Assembly: GCF_900163625.1 (NCBI RefSeq)
Contig: NZ_FUIE01000033.1
Location: forward strand, 1-63,255
Direction of reading: 5' to 3'
Length of the DNA: 63,255 nt
Source: Brevundimonas diminuta 3F5N
GTDB taxonomy: Bacteria > Pseudomonadota > Alphaproteobacteria > Caulobacterales > Caulobacteraceae
The notes under the pieces are model-generated. The model did not search any database. It was not told the DNA's origin and saw nothing but the letters and a program-made list of their open reading frames with translations. Below are positions 17,886-25,432 of the stretch, piece after piece. Within the stretch, counting starts at the first letter, position 1, and the number at the start of each line of letters is the position of its first letter. The translations under genes were made by a program, and so were the position numbers.

Positions 17886-18207
17886 GTCAAACGAGACCGA
17901 AGATGATCGTGTTTTCAAGGCATTGGCCCATGCTCGCCGTCGGCAGATGCTGGACTGCCTGAAGGAGGGTCCTGTCACCACCGGCGGGCTGTGCGAGCGT
18001 TTCGACGACATGGACCGCTGCACCGTGATGCAGCATCTGAAGGTGCTGGAAGGCGCAGGTCTGGTGGTGGCGCGAAGGGAAGGGCGCGAGCGGTGGAACC
18101 ACCTCGACGCCCTGCCGATCAAGCGCATCCATGACCGCTGGATCAGCGAATACGCCGGTCACGCCCTGTCCTTGATCGACCGGCTGAAGCGCGACCTGGA
18201 AAGCTAG
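17884..18207 (+). CDS. ArsR-family winged-helix regulator
   Basis: A 107-residue regulator with the ArsR core FKALAHARRRQMLDCLKEGPVTTGGLCERF, the recognition region CTVMQHLKVLEGAGLVVARREGRERW and a C-terminal helix. The N-terminus lacks the metal-binding ELCVCDL motif; two cysteines lie in the helix-turn-helix instead, so this is more likely the SRPBCC-linked subgroup than a metal sensor. The divergent arrangement and the palindrome over its start codon indicate autoregulation. Confidence 0.88.
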   Translation: MSNETEDDRVFKALAHARRRQMLDCLKEGPVTTGGLCERFDDMDRCTVMQHLKVLEGAGLVVARREGRERWNHLDALPIKRIHDRWISEYAGHALSLIDRLKRDLES

Positions 18208-18291
18208 GGCCTGAGACGATCTGCCTTAACCGGCGACCTGCGCCCGCGCTGCGCCCAGCGCCGCCGCCCACCAGGCGAGCGAAGATCGTTG

Positions 18292-18322
18292 ACAGTGTCG
18301 TACAGTATGTCGCATACACTGT
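18292..18322 (+). promoter_or_regulatory. Probable PadR promoter/operator
   Basis: A TTGACA -35-like hexamer lies at 18289-18294, with a CATACA-like -10 about 18 bases on. Perfect inverted halves ACAGTGT 18292-18298 and ACACTGT 18316-18322 straddle the promoter, which fits PadR autorepression. Confidence 0.6.
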
Positions 18323-18359
18323 GTATCACACACTATGTGGCGACGAGTGAGGCGGCGAC

Positions 18360-18683
18360 GTGGACCGGGAACTGTTCGAGACGATGCGGCTGGAGCTGCG
18401 GCGCGGGACGCTGGTCCTGGCGGTGCTCGCCTGCCTGCGGACCGAACGCTACGGCTACACCCTGCGGCAGGCGCTGGCGGCGGATGGGCTGGAGATTGAG
18501 GAGTCCACCCTCTACCCCCTGCTGCGGCGGCTGGAGGGGCAGGGGCTGCTGACCAGCGAATGGCGCGAGGAGGAGAAGCGCAGGAAGCGTTTCTACGTCC
18601 TGTCGCCGGGGGGCGAGGCCATGCTGGCCGCCCTGAGCGAGGAATGGCGCGGCATCAACGCCTCGCTGGAACGGATTCTCTGA
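18360..18683 (+). CDS. PadR-family transcriptional regulator
   Basis: A 107-residue PadR regulator starting at GTG 18360: LRRGTLVLAVLACLRTERYGYTLRQAL, then STLYPLLRRLEGQGLLTSEW with a basic wing EEEKRRKRFYVLSPGG. PadR proteins of this size usually repress a downstream membrane-protein gene, and here a HAAS-domain membrane protein follows after 20 bases. Confidence 0.9.
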   Translation: MDRELFETMRLELRRGTLVLAVLACLRTERYGYTLRQALAADGLEIEESTLYPLLRRLEGQGLLTSEWREEEKRRKRFYVLSPGGEAMLAALSEEWRGINASLERIL

Positions 18684-18703
18684 AAGGGACGGGAGAGGGC
18701 GCG

Positions 18704-19828
18704 ATGGACATCATCGAACGCTATCTGGAGGCCGTGGCGGCGCAACTGCCGACCGAGGACCGCGAGGACATCGTCGCCGAGCTGCGCGACCTGATCCTGA
18801 GCCGCGTCGAGGCGCGCGAGGAGGAGCTGGGCCGGGCGCTGAGCGACGAGGAGAAGGAGGCGATCCTGCACGAGATCGGCCATCCCCTGATCGTCGCCGC
18901 CCGCTATCGCAAGGGGCCGGACAGTCTGATCGGGCCGGAGCTGTTTCCTTATTGGCTGTTCGGGGCCAAGGCGGGGCTGATCGTGATTGCGGCGGTGCAG
19001 GCGCTGGGGCTGCTGATCGCCGTGATGGGCGCGCCGGCCGATTTCGGGCGGGCGATCAGCCAGGCCTTCCACGGCTTCTTCTCCGGGGCGCTGACCCTGC
19101 TGGGGGCGCTGACCCTGGCCGGGGCGATCATGGAGCATTACGACATCAAGCCGACCTGGCTGACGAAATGGCGGGTGCGTGACCTGTCGGCCTTTGGCCT
19201 GGCCGACCCGGCCAAGTGGGGCGCGTCGATGGCCGGAACCGACAAGGCCAAGGCCGAATGGCTGCCGAGGGACGCCAAGGTCTGGGGCCTGAGGGGCCAG
19301 ACGCCCCCCGCGGCCGAGGCTCTGTGGTCGTTGATCGGCGGCGGCGTTTTCGTCCTGTGGTGGATCGGCGCCCTGCATATCCCCGGCCTGAACAATTTTG
19401 GCATGAGGGGCGGCGACGTCGTGGTGACGGCCGCGCCGATCTGGAGCGTCCTGTTCGCGCCGATCCTGGCCTGGGCCGTAGCGGGGATCGCCGTGGATGT
19501 GACCGGCCTGTTCTGGCCCCATGCGGAACGGCTGCGGGCCTTACTCAAGATTCCGGTGGCGGCGGCGGGGCTGTGGCTAGGCTGGCGCCTGTTCCAGGCG
19601 GATAGCTGGTTCACCCTGGCGCAGGGCGATCAGACGGCGCCGATCGAAGGAGGCCCGACCCATCTAAGCATGGAGGCTCTGGGCGCCATCAACGACGCCG
19701 GGCGAGGCGTGATCGACACCGCCATGACGCTGTCGACGGTGCTGAGCTGGGTGTTGGCGGCGCTGATGCTGGGGCTGGCGGTGGATATCCTGCGGCAGAT
19801 GTGGCGAGTGGCGATAGCCAGAGATTAA
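18704..19828 (+). CDS. HAAS-domain multi-pass membrane protein
   Basis: A 374-residue protein. Residues 1-70 form the helical HAAS-like signalling domain (IIERYLEAVAAQLPTEDREDIVAELRD ... ILHEIGHPLIVAARYR) characteristic of PadR-controlled membrane proteins. Hydrophobic segments follow near 85-110, 120-140, 205-225, 240-270, 285-300 and 345-365. The presumed role is a membrane partner whose level is set by the upstream PadR regulator; its substrate or signal is unknown. Confidence 0.8.
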   Translation: MDIIERYLEAVAAQLPTEDREDIVAELRDLILSRVEAREEELGRALSDEEKEAILHEIGHPLIVAARYRKGPDSLIGPELFPYWLFGAKAGLIVIAAVQALGLLIAVMGAPADFGRAISQAFHGFFSGALTLLGALTLAGAIMEHYDIKPTWLTKWRVRDLSAFGLADPAKWGASMAGTDKAKAEWLPRDAKVWGLRGQTPPAAEALWSLIGGGVFVLWWIGALHIPGLNNFGMRGGDVVVTAAPIWSVLFAPILAWAVAGIAVDVTGLFWPHAERLRALLKIPVAAAGLWLGWRLFQADSWFTLAQGDQTAPIEGGPTHLSMEALGAINDAGRGVIDTAMTLSTVLSWVLAALMLGLAVDILRQMWRVAIARD

Positions 19829-19895
19829 CTGGCTGCGGCGCCGTCATGTCCGAAAACCGCGAGACAGAGCGGCGTCGAGGGCGCAGGGTGAGGGC

Positions 19896-20987
19896 ATGGA
19901 AAACGCCCGCGACATGCTGGATCAGGAGGCCTGCTACCGGGCCGTCCTGACGCGCGACCCGCGCTTCGACGGGCGCTTCTTCACCTGTGTGAAGTCCACC
20001 GGGATCTATTGCCGCCCGGTCTGCCCGGCGCGGACGCCCAAGCGCGAGAACATGCGCTTCGTCGCCAGCGCGGCGGCGGCTGAGGAGGGCGGCTTCCGCG
20101 CCTGCCTGCGCTGTCGGCCCGAGACGGCGCCCGACATGGGGGCGTGGCGCGGCACCTCCAACACCGTCAGCCGGGCGCTGAACCTGATCGAGGCGGGGGC
20201 GCTGGATGAGAGCGACGTCGACGCCCTGGCCGCGCGGCTGGGCGTGGGCGAGCGGCATCTGCGCCGTCTGTTCCGCCAGCATCTGGGCGCTGCCCCGGTC
20301 AGCGTGGCCCAGACGCGCCGCGTCCTGTTGGCCAAGGCCCTGATCCACCAGACCGATCTGCCGATGGCCGAGGTCGCCATGGCGTCCGGCTTCGGCAGCG
20401 TACGCCGCTTCAACGAGACGTTTCAGGCCCTGTACGGGCGGCCGCCGTCGGCGCTGAGGGCGCGGGCGGAGCGGCCGTGGGATGGCGGCGTGCGGCTGAG
20501 CCTGCCCTATCGTCCGCCCTATGAGGTCGAGGCCATGCTTGCCGCCTTGAAGGCGGACGGCGAGACGGTCGAGGGCGGGGTCTGGCGTCGTCTCCTGACG
20601 CCTGCGACGGACGGGGCGACGGGGGAGGTCTCGGCCCGGTTCGAGGCGGGCAGTCGGCTGGCGGTCACGGCGGCGCTGGATGATCTGAAGGCCCTGCCGG
20701 CGGTGCTGGCGCGGGTGCGGCGGCTGTTCGACCTGTCGGCCGACCCCGAGGCGATCCGGCGCGATCTGTCCGCAGATCCCTTGCTGGCGCCGCTGGTGAA
20801 GGCGCGGCCGGGTCTGCGTCTGCCGGGCGTCTGGATGGATGAGGCGGCCGACATGGCCAGCGACCGGCTTGAGGACGAACGGCTGGCGGGGCGGGCCGAA
20901 CGATGGAGGCCCTGGCGGGCTTATGGCGTGCTGCATCTGCGCGAGGCGGGCATCGACGGCGCGCAAATCATGGAGAACGACGATTAA
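19896..20987 (+). CDS. Ada-type activator with AlkA N-terminal domain but no glycosylase core
   Basis: A 363-residue protein. The N-terminal Ada zinc domain keeps four Cys (GIYCRPVC and ACLRCRPE); the first is the methyl-accepting residue in Ada. An AraC-type double helix-turn-helix follows (about 85-175), then the AlkA N-terminal fold (about 190-300, ending RPGLRLPGVW). The expected HhH-GPD glycosylase domain is absent: sequence jumps in frame to RAERWRPWRAYGVLHL, the normal extreme C-terminus. From my recollection of full-length relatives roughly 120 residues are missing, including the catalytic Asp. It could still sense methyl-phosphotriesters and activate the adjacent methyltransferase gene. 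Confidence 0.85.
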   Translation: MENARDMLDQEACYRAVLTRDPRFDGRFFTCVKSTGIYCRPVCPARTPKRENMRFVASAAAAEEGGFRACLRCRPETAPDMGAWRGTSNTVSRALNLIEAGALDESDVDALAARLGVGERHLRRLFRQHLGAAPVSVAQTRRVLLAKALIHQTDLPMAEVAMASGFGSVRRFNETFQALYGRPPSALRARAERPWDGGVRLSLPYRPPYEVEAMLAALKADGETVEGGVWRRLLTPATDGATGEVSARFEAGSRLAVTAALDDLKALPAVLARVRRLFDLSADPEAIRRDLSADPLLAPLVKARPGLRLPGVWMDEAADMASDRLEDERLAGRAERWRPWRAYGVLHLREAGIDGAQIMENDD

Positions 20988-21546
20988 AAAGACGCAGCCA
21001 AAAACGCGGCCTGAGGCCTTCACCCTGGACCGTATCGCCACGCCGGTGGGCGAGGTGCTGCTGGTCGTGGACGCGGCCGGCGCCGTGCGCGCCTTCGACT
21101 TCACCGACTATGAGGCGCGGATGATGAAGCTGCTGGCCCGCCATTACGGCGAGGCGCGGCTGACGCCGGGGCGCGCGCCGGAGGCGGTGCGGAACGCCAT
21201 CGCCGCCTATTTCGACGGCGACCTGGCGGCGCTGGACGGCATTCCGGTGAAGACCGGCGGCACGGACTTCCAGCGCGCCGTCTGGGCGGCGCTGCGGACC
21301 ATTCCGGTGGGCCGGACGTGGAGCTATGGCCAACTGGCCCACGCCATCGGCAAGCCCGCCGCCGTGCGTGCCGTGGGTTTGGCCAACGGGGCCAATCCGA
21401 TCGGCGTCATCGTGCCCTGTCACCGCGTCGTCGGCGCCAATGGCACCCTGACCGGCTATGCGGGCGGGCTGGAGCGCAAGCGGTGGCTGCTGGCGCACGA
21501 AGCGTCGCAGGAGGGAACGGTGCAAGGGGCGTTTGCGCTAGACTGA
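20983..21546 (+). CDS. ogt: Methylated-DNA--protein-cysteine methyltransferase
   Basis: Suicide repair protein transferring alkyl groups from O6-alkylguanine to its own Cys. The active-site motif IVPCHRVVG, the recognition region TWSYGQLAHAIGKPAAVRAVG, and the terminal GYAGGLERKRWLLAHE are all intact. No ATG, GTG or TTG occurs at the domain boundary. The best placed codon is ATT 20983-20985, seven bases after GGAG (20972-20975) and overlapping the stop of the Ada-type gene, giving about 187 residues. An in-frame ATG 57 bases further upstream would add an unlikely Cys-rich extension. Coupled to the ada-like gene. Confidence 0.92.
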   Translation: MKKTQPKTRPEAFTLDRIATPVGEVLLVVDAAGAVRAFDFTDYEARMMKLLARHYGEARLTPGRAPEAVRNAIAAYFDGDLAALDGIPVKTGGTDFQRAVWAALRTIPVGRTWSYGQLAHAIGKPAAVRAVGLANGANPIGVIVPCHRVVGANGTLTGYAGGLERKRWLLAHEASQEGTVQGAFALD

Positions 21547-21583
21547 CAGCGCCCTCCCTTTCGGCGCTCATTTCTGGAGTCTG

Positions 21584-21988
21584 ATGATGAACCTGCCCAA
21601 CGGGGCCCTGGTCGCCGTCGCCGACGGCGAGAAGCTGAGCCTGTTCCGCAACACCGGCCACAACCTCGACATCCAGCTCAAGCCGATGGCGACGCCCGAG
21701 ATCCCCGAACGCCTGTCCGGCGCGCCGGGCCGCCGATCCAGCGACGCCAACCCCGACAACGACACCCAGGCCGAGGACGGCTTCGCCATGGGCGTGGCCG
21801 AGGCGCTGAACCACATGGCCCTGACCAACAAGATCGAGGCCCTGGCCGTCGTGGCGGCGCCCAAGACCCTGGGCCAGTTGCGCAAGCATTGGCACAAGGC
21901 GTTGGAGGAACGTCTGGTCGGCGAGATTCCCAAGGATCTGACGGCGCGTCCGGTCGAAGAGATCGCCGAAGCGATCAGCCGGGCGTAA
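21584..21988 (+). CDS. Host-attachment-family protein
   Basis: A 134-residue protein of the family named after Agrobacterium host attachment: GALVAVADGEKLSLFRNTG, an acidic linker DNDTQAEDGFAMGVAEALNHMAL, and the C-terminal LAVVAAPKTLGQLRKHWHKALEERLVGEIPKDLT. The fold resembles the eRF1 domain-1 superfamily; the molecular role is not established. ATG 21584 and 21587 are equivalent candidates. Confidence 0.85.
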   Translation: MMNLPNGALVAVADGEKLSLFRNTGHNLDIQLKPMATPEIPERLSGAPGRRSSDANPDNDTQAEDGFAMGVAEALNHMALTNKIEALAVVAAPKTLGQLRKHWHKALEERLVGEIPKDLTARPVEEIAEAISRA

Positions 21989-22040
21989 AGCCCGCGCGGC
22001 GGCGTTGACATTGGCCGGCGGAGCTTCTCTGGTTCCGGCC

Positions 22041-22346
22041 ATGACGACGCCGCGGCGCAAGGCCCTGATCGATTCCCTCTGGTATGTGATCCCGCTGGCG
22101 ATCGGCGTCCTGCTGAACGGCGTGGTGCGGCCGATCATGGCGGAGCGCCTCGGCGGCGAGATGATCCGGCGGGGCGCCAGCGTTCGGGGATCGGACACCT
22201 GGTGGACGTTCGACGCCGCCACCCGCGCCGAGCATCCGTGGCAGACCGGCTTTCTGGAGATGTCGCACGGGGCGGTGGCCCTCGTGACGCTGGCGGTGAT
22301 CGCCGTCGTGTTCGTCTGGCGCTGTTTCGCCCGGCGGCGAGGCTAG
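22041..22346 (+). CDS. Small two-helix membrane protein
   Basis: A 101-residue protein with hydrophobic segments near residues 12-30 (WYVIPLAIGVLLNGVV) and 78-95 (AVALVTLAVIAVVFVWRCF), and a soluble middle containing SDTWWTFDAATRAEHPWQTGF. Not recognised. It ends four bases inside the convergent ilvA. Confidence 0.6.
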   Translation: MTTPRRKALIDSLWYVIPLAIGVLLNGVVRPIMAERLGGEMIRRGASVRGSDTWWTFDAATRAEHPWQTGFLEMSHGAVALVTLAVIAVVFVWRCFARRRG

Positions 22347-23860
22347 GTCGATCCGTCCAGGAACAGGCGGCAAGCCGGGTTGTCGGTCTCGTCGACGTAG
22401 GGGTAGCCCAGTTCGTCCAGCGCTGAGGCCAAAGCCGCCTGCTGATGCGGCGGGACGCTGACGCCCGCCAGCACCCGGCCCGCATCGTCGCCGTGGTTGC
22501 GGTAATGGAACAGCGTCAGCGCCCAGGCGGGCTGAAGGCTGTTGAGGAAGCGCAGGAAGGCGCCGGGCCGCTCAGGGAACTCAAAGCGCAGCAGCCGCTC
22601 GTGCGGCAGGCCGATGGTGCGCCCGCCGACCATGTGGCGGACGTGCAGCTTGGCCGTTTCATTGTCGCTCATGTCCACCACGCGGTAGCCGTCGGCGGTC
22701 AGGCGGCTGATGAGATTTTCGCGCTCGGCGACGCCGTCGCGCAGGGCCACGCCGACGAAGATCTGGGCCGTGCCGTCGCCGGACCAGCGGTAGTTGAATT
22801 CCGTGATCGAGCGGCCGTCCAGGCTGCGCAGGAAGCGGTGATAGTCGTCGCGCCGGTCTGGCATGGAGACGGCGAACAGGGTCTCGGCGCCCTCGCCGAT
22901 CTCGGCCCGTTCGGCGACATGGCGCAGGCGATCGAAATTGACGTTGGCGCCCGAGTTGATCGCGACCAGCGCCCCCGACCCGGCGTTGCGCGCGGCCCAC
23001 GCCTTGAGGCCCGCCAGCGCCACGGCGCCTGACGGTTCGGCCACGGCGCGCACGTCGTCGAAGATGTCCTTCACGGCGGCGCAGATGGCGTCGGCGTCGA
23101 CCAGCACGATCTCGTCCAGCAGGTCTCGGCACAGGCGGAAGGTCTCGTCGCCCGCGCGACGCACGGCCACACCGTCGGCGAACAGGCCGACCTGATCCAG
23201 GTCGACCACGCGCCCGGCGTCGATGGCGCTCTTCATCGTCGGGGCTTCGGCGGGCTCGACGCCGATCAGCCGCGTCTCGGGCCGCAGGAAGCGGATGATG
23301 GCCGCCACCCCCGCCGCCAGCCCGCCGCCGCCGATGGGGATGAAGACGGCGTCGATCGGATCGGGGTGCTGGCGCAGGATCTCCAGCCCGACCGTGCCTT
23401 GCCCGGCGATGACGTCGGGGTCGTCGAACGGATGGACGAAGGCGGCGCCGGTTTCCTTCTCCAGCGCGCGGGCGTGGGCGTAGGCGTCGTCGAAGCTTTC
23501 GCCGTGCAGCACGACATGGCCGCCCAGCCCCTGAACCGCCGCCACCTTGATGCCCGGCGTGGTGGTCGGCATGACGATGGTCGCCGCCGCCCCGCGTTTC
23601 GCCGCCGCCAGCGCCACCCCCTGCGCGTGATTGCCCGCCGAGGCGCAGATGACGCCGCGCGCCAGTTCGGCCTGACTGAGGGCTGCGATCTTGTTGTAGG
23701 CGCCGCGGATCTTGAATGAGAAGACCGGCTGCAGATCCTCGCGCTTCAGCAGGGCGGGCCGCCCGATCCGCGCCGACAGCCGCTTGAGCGGATCGAGCGG
23801 AGTTTCCTCGGCCACGTCATAGACGCGCGCGGTCAGGATGCGGCGGACGGTGTCTTGCAC
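22343..23860 (-). CDS. ilvA: Threonine ammonia-lyase, biosynthetic
   Basis: PLP enzyme deaminating threonine to 2-oxobutanoate, the first committed step to isoleucine. The PLP lysine is in FSFKIRGAYN, the phosphate loop is GGGGLAAG, and SAGNHAQGVA is the substrate loop. At 505 residues it includes the C-terminal pair of ACT-like regulatory domains (FAVSMPDRRDDYHRFLRSL and LRFEFPERPGAFLRFLNSL), so feedback inhibition by isoleucine is expected, unlike the short catabolic enzyme. It is monocistronic; no leader peptide or riboswitch is visible upstream. Confidence 0.95.
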   Translation of the reverse strand: MQDTVRRILTARVYDVAEETPLDPLKRLSARIGRPALLKREDLQPVFSFKIRGAYNKIAALSQAELARGVICASAGNHAQGVALAAAKRGAAATIVMPTTTPGIKVAAVQGLGGHVVLHGESFDDAYAHARALEKETGAAFVHPFDDPDVIAGQGTVGLEILRQHPDPIDAVFIPIGGGGLAAGVAAIIRFLRPETRLIGVEPAEAPTMKSAIDAGRVVDLDQVGLFADGVAVRRAGDETFRLCRDLLDEIVLVDADAICAAVKDIFDDVRAVAEPSGAVALAGLKAWAARNAGSGALVAINSGANVNFDRLRHVAERAEIGEGAETLFAVSMPDRRDDYHRFLRSLDGRSITEFNYRWSGDGTAQIFVGVALRDGVAERENLISRLTADGYRVVDMSDNETAKLHVRHMVGGRTIGLPHERLLRFEFPERPGAFLRFLNSLQPAWALTLFHYRNHGDDAGRVLAGVSVPPHQQAALASALDELGYPYVDETDNPACRLFLDGST

Positions 23861-23978
23861 GATTATATCTCTGGTCGACCTATAGCCGGGATCGAATGAC
23901 CTATCGTCTAGGTCGGATTGCGCATGAAGAGCAACAGATTGCCTGTTGCGGTGCAGCGGCGTGCGTCGCGTGTTGTTT

Positions 23979-24020
23979 ATTTACCCGGATAAAATAATAG
24001 CCTATATCATCCGGGTAAAT
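23979..24020 (+). promoter_or_regulatory. Twin TTAYCCGGRTAA-type operators
   Basis: ATTTACCCGGAT (23979-23990) and its exact reverse complement (24009-24020) are separated by 18 AT-rich bases. Each half is itself an imperfect palindrome of the form TTAYCCGGRTAA. The right copy ends 13 bases before the ATG of the GIY-YIG-like gene. This suggests two repressor dimers flanking its promoter; an Rrf2-type regulator is a guess. Confidence 0.7.
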
Positions 24021-24033
24021 ATGGAGTCCTCTC

Positions 24034-24369
24034 ATGCATCTGACCGAACGAAAGGCGCTGGTCGCCGCCTATAAGGAGCGCCCCGTCATCGCCGGGGTGT
24101 TTGCCGTCATCTGTTCCGCTACGGGCCGCACCTGGGTGGGGCAGAGCCGCCATATCGACACCCAGCAGAACGGCATGTGGTTCTCGCTGAAGACCGGCGG
24201 CAGCCCGTTCGCCTCGCTGCAGGCGGAATGGAAGGCGCACGGCTCCGACTGCTTCCGCTTCGAGCAACTGGACCGCCTGTCGCCCGATCTGTCGGACATG
24301 GCCCGCAAGGACGAGCTGAAGAAACGCGCGGCGCTGTGGACGGCGCGGCTGGGGGCTGAGGCGCTGTAG
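24034..24369 (+). CDS. Small GIY-YIG-like family protein
   Basis: A 111-residue protein resembling a short alphaproteobacterial family annotated as GIY-YIG nuclease-like: AGVFAVICSATGRTWVGQSRHIDTQQNGMWFSLKTG, then LQAEWKAHGSDCFRFEQLDRL. The literal GIY and YIG are degenerate (GVF ... WVG), and the catalytic Arg/Glu set is not certain, so nuclease activity is doubtful. The striking twin operator upstream shows it is tightly regulated, possibly in a stress response. Confidence 0.7.
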   Translation: MHLTERKALVAAYKERPVIAGVFAVICSATGRTWVGQSRHIDTQQNGMWFSLKTGGSPFASLQAEWKAHGSDCFRFEQLDRLSPDLSDMARKDELKKRAALWTARLGAEAL

Positions 24370-24382
24370 ATCGCGCTTGCGA

Positions 24383-24418
24383 TGTAACCCGTAGGTGATA
24401 TGTAACCTGTAGGTATCA
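24383..24418 (+). promoter_or_regulatory. Tandem 18-bp direct repeat upstream of a membrane protein/XRE pair
   Basis: TGTAACCCGTAGGTGATA (24383-24400) is followed immediately by TGTAACCTGTAGGTATCA (24401-24418). The copies match at 15 of 18 positions and end 12 bases before the ATG at 24431. They are likely tandem operators for the small XRE repressor encoded in the same operon. Confidence 0.65.
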
Positions 24419-24430
24419 CGGGAGACTCCG

Positions 24431-25123
24431 ATGGACGACGATCTGCAGCGGGCGAAGGCGAACGAGCGGCGGCGGGTAAGCCGGTTGCAGATGGTTGCGG
24501 CGCTGGGCGGACTGGGTGTGACCGCGGGCGTGCTGGGCGTTGGCATTGCGAAGAACAGCGAAGGCTGGATGGCGGTCGTCGGAGTTGTGCTGGCCTTTGT
24601 GGGCCTGGGCGTCGTCATCGCCTCCTTTCCTCTGGCGGGTCGTTTTTTGCCCGACGGCGACACCATCCGTGTCGAGAACGCCAGAGGCGGATACCGCGAT
24701 AGCGTTCAAAAGAAGCGGGCTGTGACGATGGCGATTATGCCGCTCACGTCGCTCTATCTTGTCCTTCAGGGCACGATCTCGGCGTGGGCGATTGCTGGAG
24801 GTCAGGTGAACACACAGCACTGGGTTATGGTAGGGCTGTCGCCGATGGTTTCAGCGGTGCTGCTGATGATGGTCGCCGGTCTGGACAATCCCGGCGACAA
24901 GAAGATGAAGCGGTTGCTGGAGGACGAACTGACGCTGTCGTTCCGGCGTAGCGCTCTGAACGCAGCCCTCGGCATCGCCATGATTGGCCTTTTGCTCGTC
25001 TTCGCCCTCGGCCTGTGGAAGCCGCAGGCGGCGGTGGCGGCCATGCCGGGGCTGATGTTCGTCACCGCTTCGGCGGCGGGGCTGCGTTACTGGCAACTGG
25101 ATCGGCGGGCCGCCGATGGCTGA
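24431..25123 (+). CDS. Four-helix membrane protein paired with a mini-XRE regulator
   Basis: A 230-residue inner-membrane protein with a short basic N-terminus and about four to six hydrophobic segments (near 20-40, 45-65, 95-120, 130-150, 180-200 and 205-220). It is not recognised beyond general resemblance to membrane partners of YozG-like regulators. Its 3' end overlaps the XRE gene by 8 bases, so they are co-translated, and a tandem repeat lies just upstream. Confidence 0.7.
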   Translation: MDDDLQRAKANERRRVSRLQMVAALGGLGVTAGVLGVGIAKNSEGWMAVVGVVLAFVGLGVVIASFPLAGRFLPDGDTIRVENARGGYRDSVQKKRAVTMAIMPLTSLYLVLQGTISAWAIAGGQVNTQHWVMVGLSPMVSAVLLMMVAGLDNPGDKKMKRLLEDELTLSFRRSALNAALGIAMIGLLLVFALGLWKPQAAVAAMPGLMFVTASAAGLRYWQLDRRAADG

Positions 25124-25325
25124 TCCGCGTCTGGTCGTGAAGCTGAAGGCCGTGCGTACGGCGGCGGGTCTGACGCAGCAGGAACTGGCCGACCGCGCCG
25201 GGCTGTCGCGCAAGACGGTGAATACGGTGGAGAACGAGGTCTTCACGCCGTCCGTCCTTGTGGCCCTGACGCTGGCGCGGGCGCTGGGCGTGCCGCTGGA
25301 CGCCCTGTTCACCCTCGAGGACTGA
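25116..25325 (+). CDS. Mini XRE-family (Cro/C1-type) regulator
   Basis: A 69-residue protein that is almost entirely a helix-turn-helix domain: LKAVRTAAGLTQQELADRAGLSRKTVNTVENEVFTPSVLVALTLARALGVPLDALF. With no sensing domain it probably dimerises on the tandem repeat at 24383-24418 and controls its own operon, with the overlapping membrane protein possibly acting as antagonist. Confidence 0.85.
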   Translation: MADPRLVVKLKAVRTAAGLTQQELADRAGLSRKTVNTVENEVFTPSVLVALTLARALGVPLDALFTLED

Positions 25326-25371
25326 GGCGATTTCCCTTGCGCCGTGTGCGGAACGGCCTACATTGCGCCTG

Positions 25372-25394
25372 CTTATGCTAAGTTTGAGCATAAG
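25372..25394 (+). promoter_or_regulatory. Operator palindrome upstream of nadA
   Basis: CTTATGCT 25372-25379 and AGCATAAG 25387-25394 are perfect 8-bp inverted halves with a 7-base spacer, about 40 bases before the nadA start. The position fits a repressor of NAD synthesis; a NadQ-type regulator is likely in alphaproteobacteria but is not encoded here. Confidence 0.7.
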
Positions 25395-25432
25395 TCGGGG
25401 CCGCGCAGACGGTCGTTGAGGGAGTAGGGACG

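Noticed and set aside
23861..23978. Leader peptide or attenuator before ilvA
   Set aside because: No short frame rich in Ile, Val or Leu codons and no terminator/antiterminator pair seen on the minus strand.
24034..24369. Active GIY-YIG homing endonuclease
   Set aside because: The protein is too short and the signature motifs are degenerate; listed only as a family-like protein.
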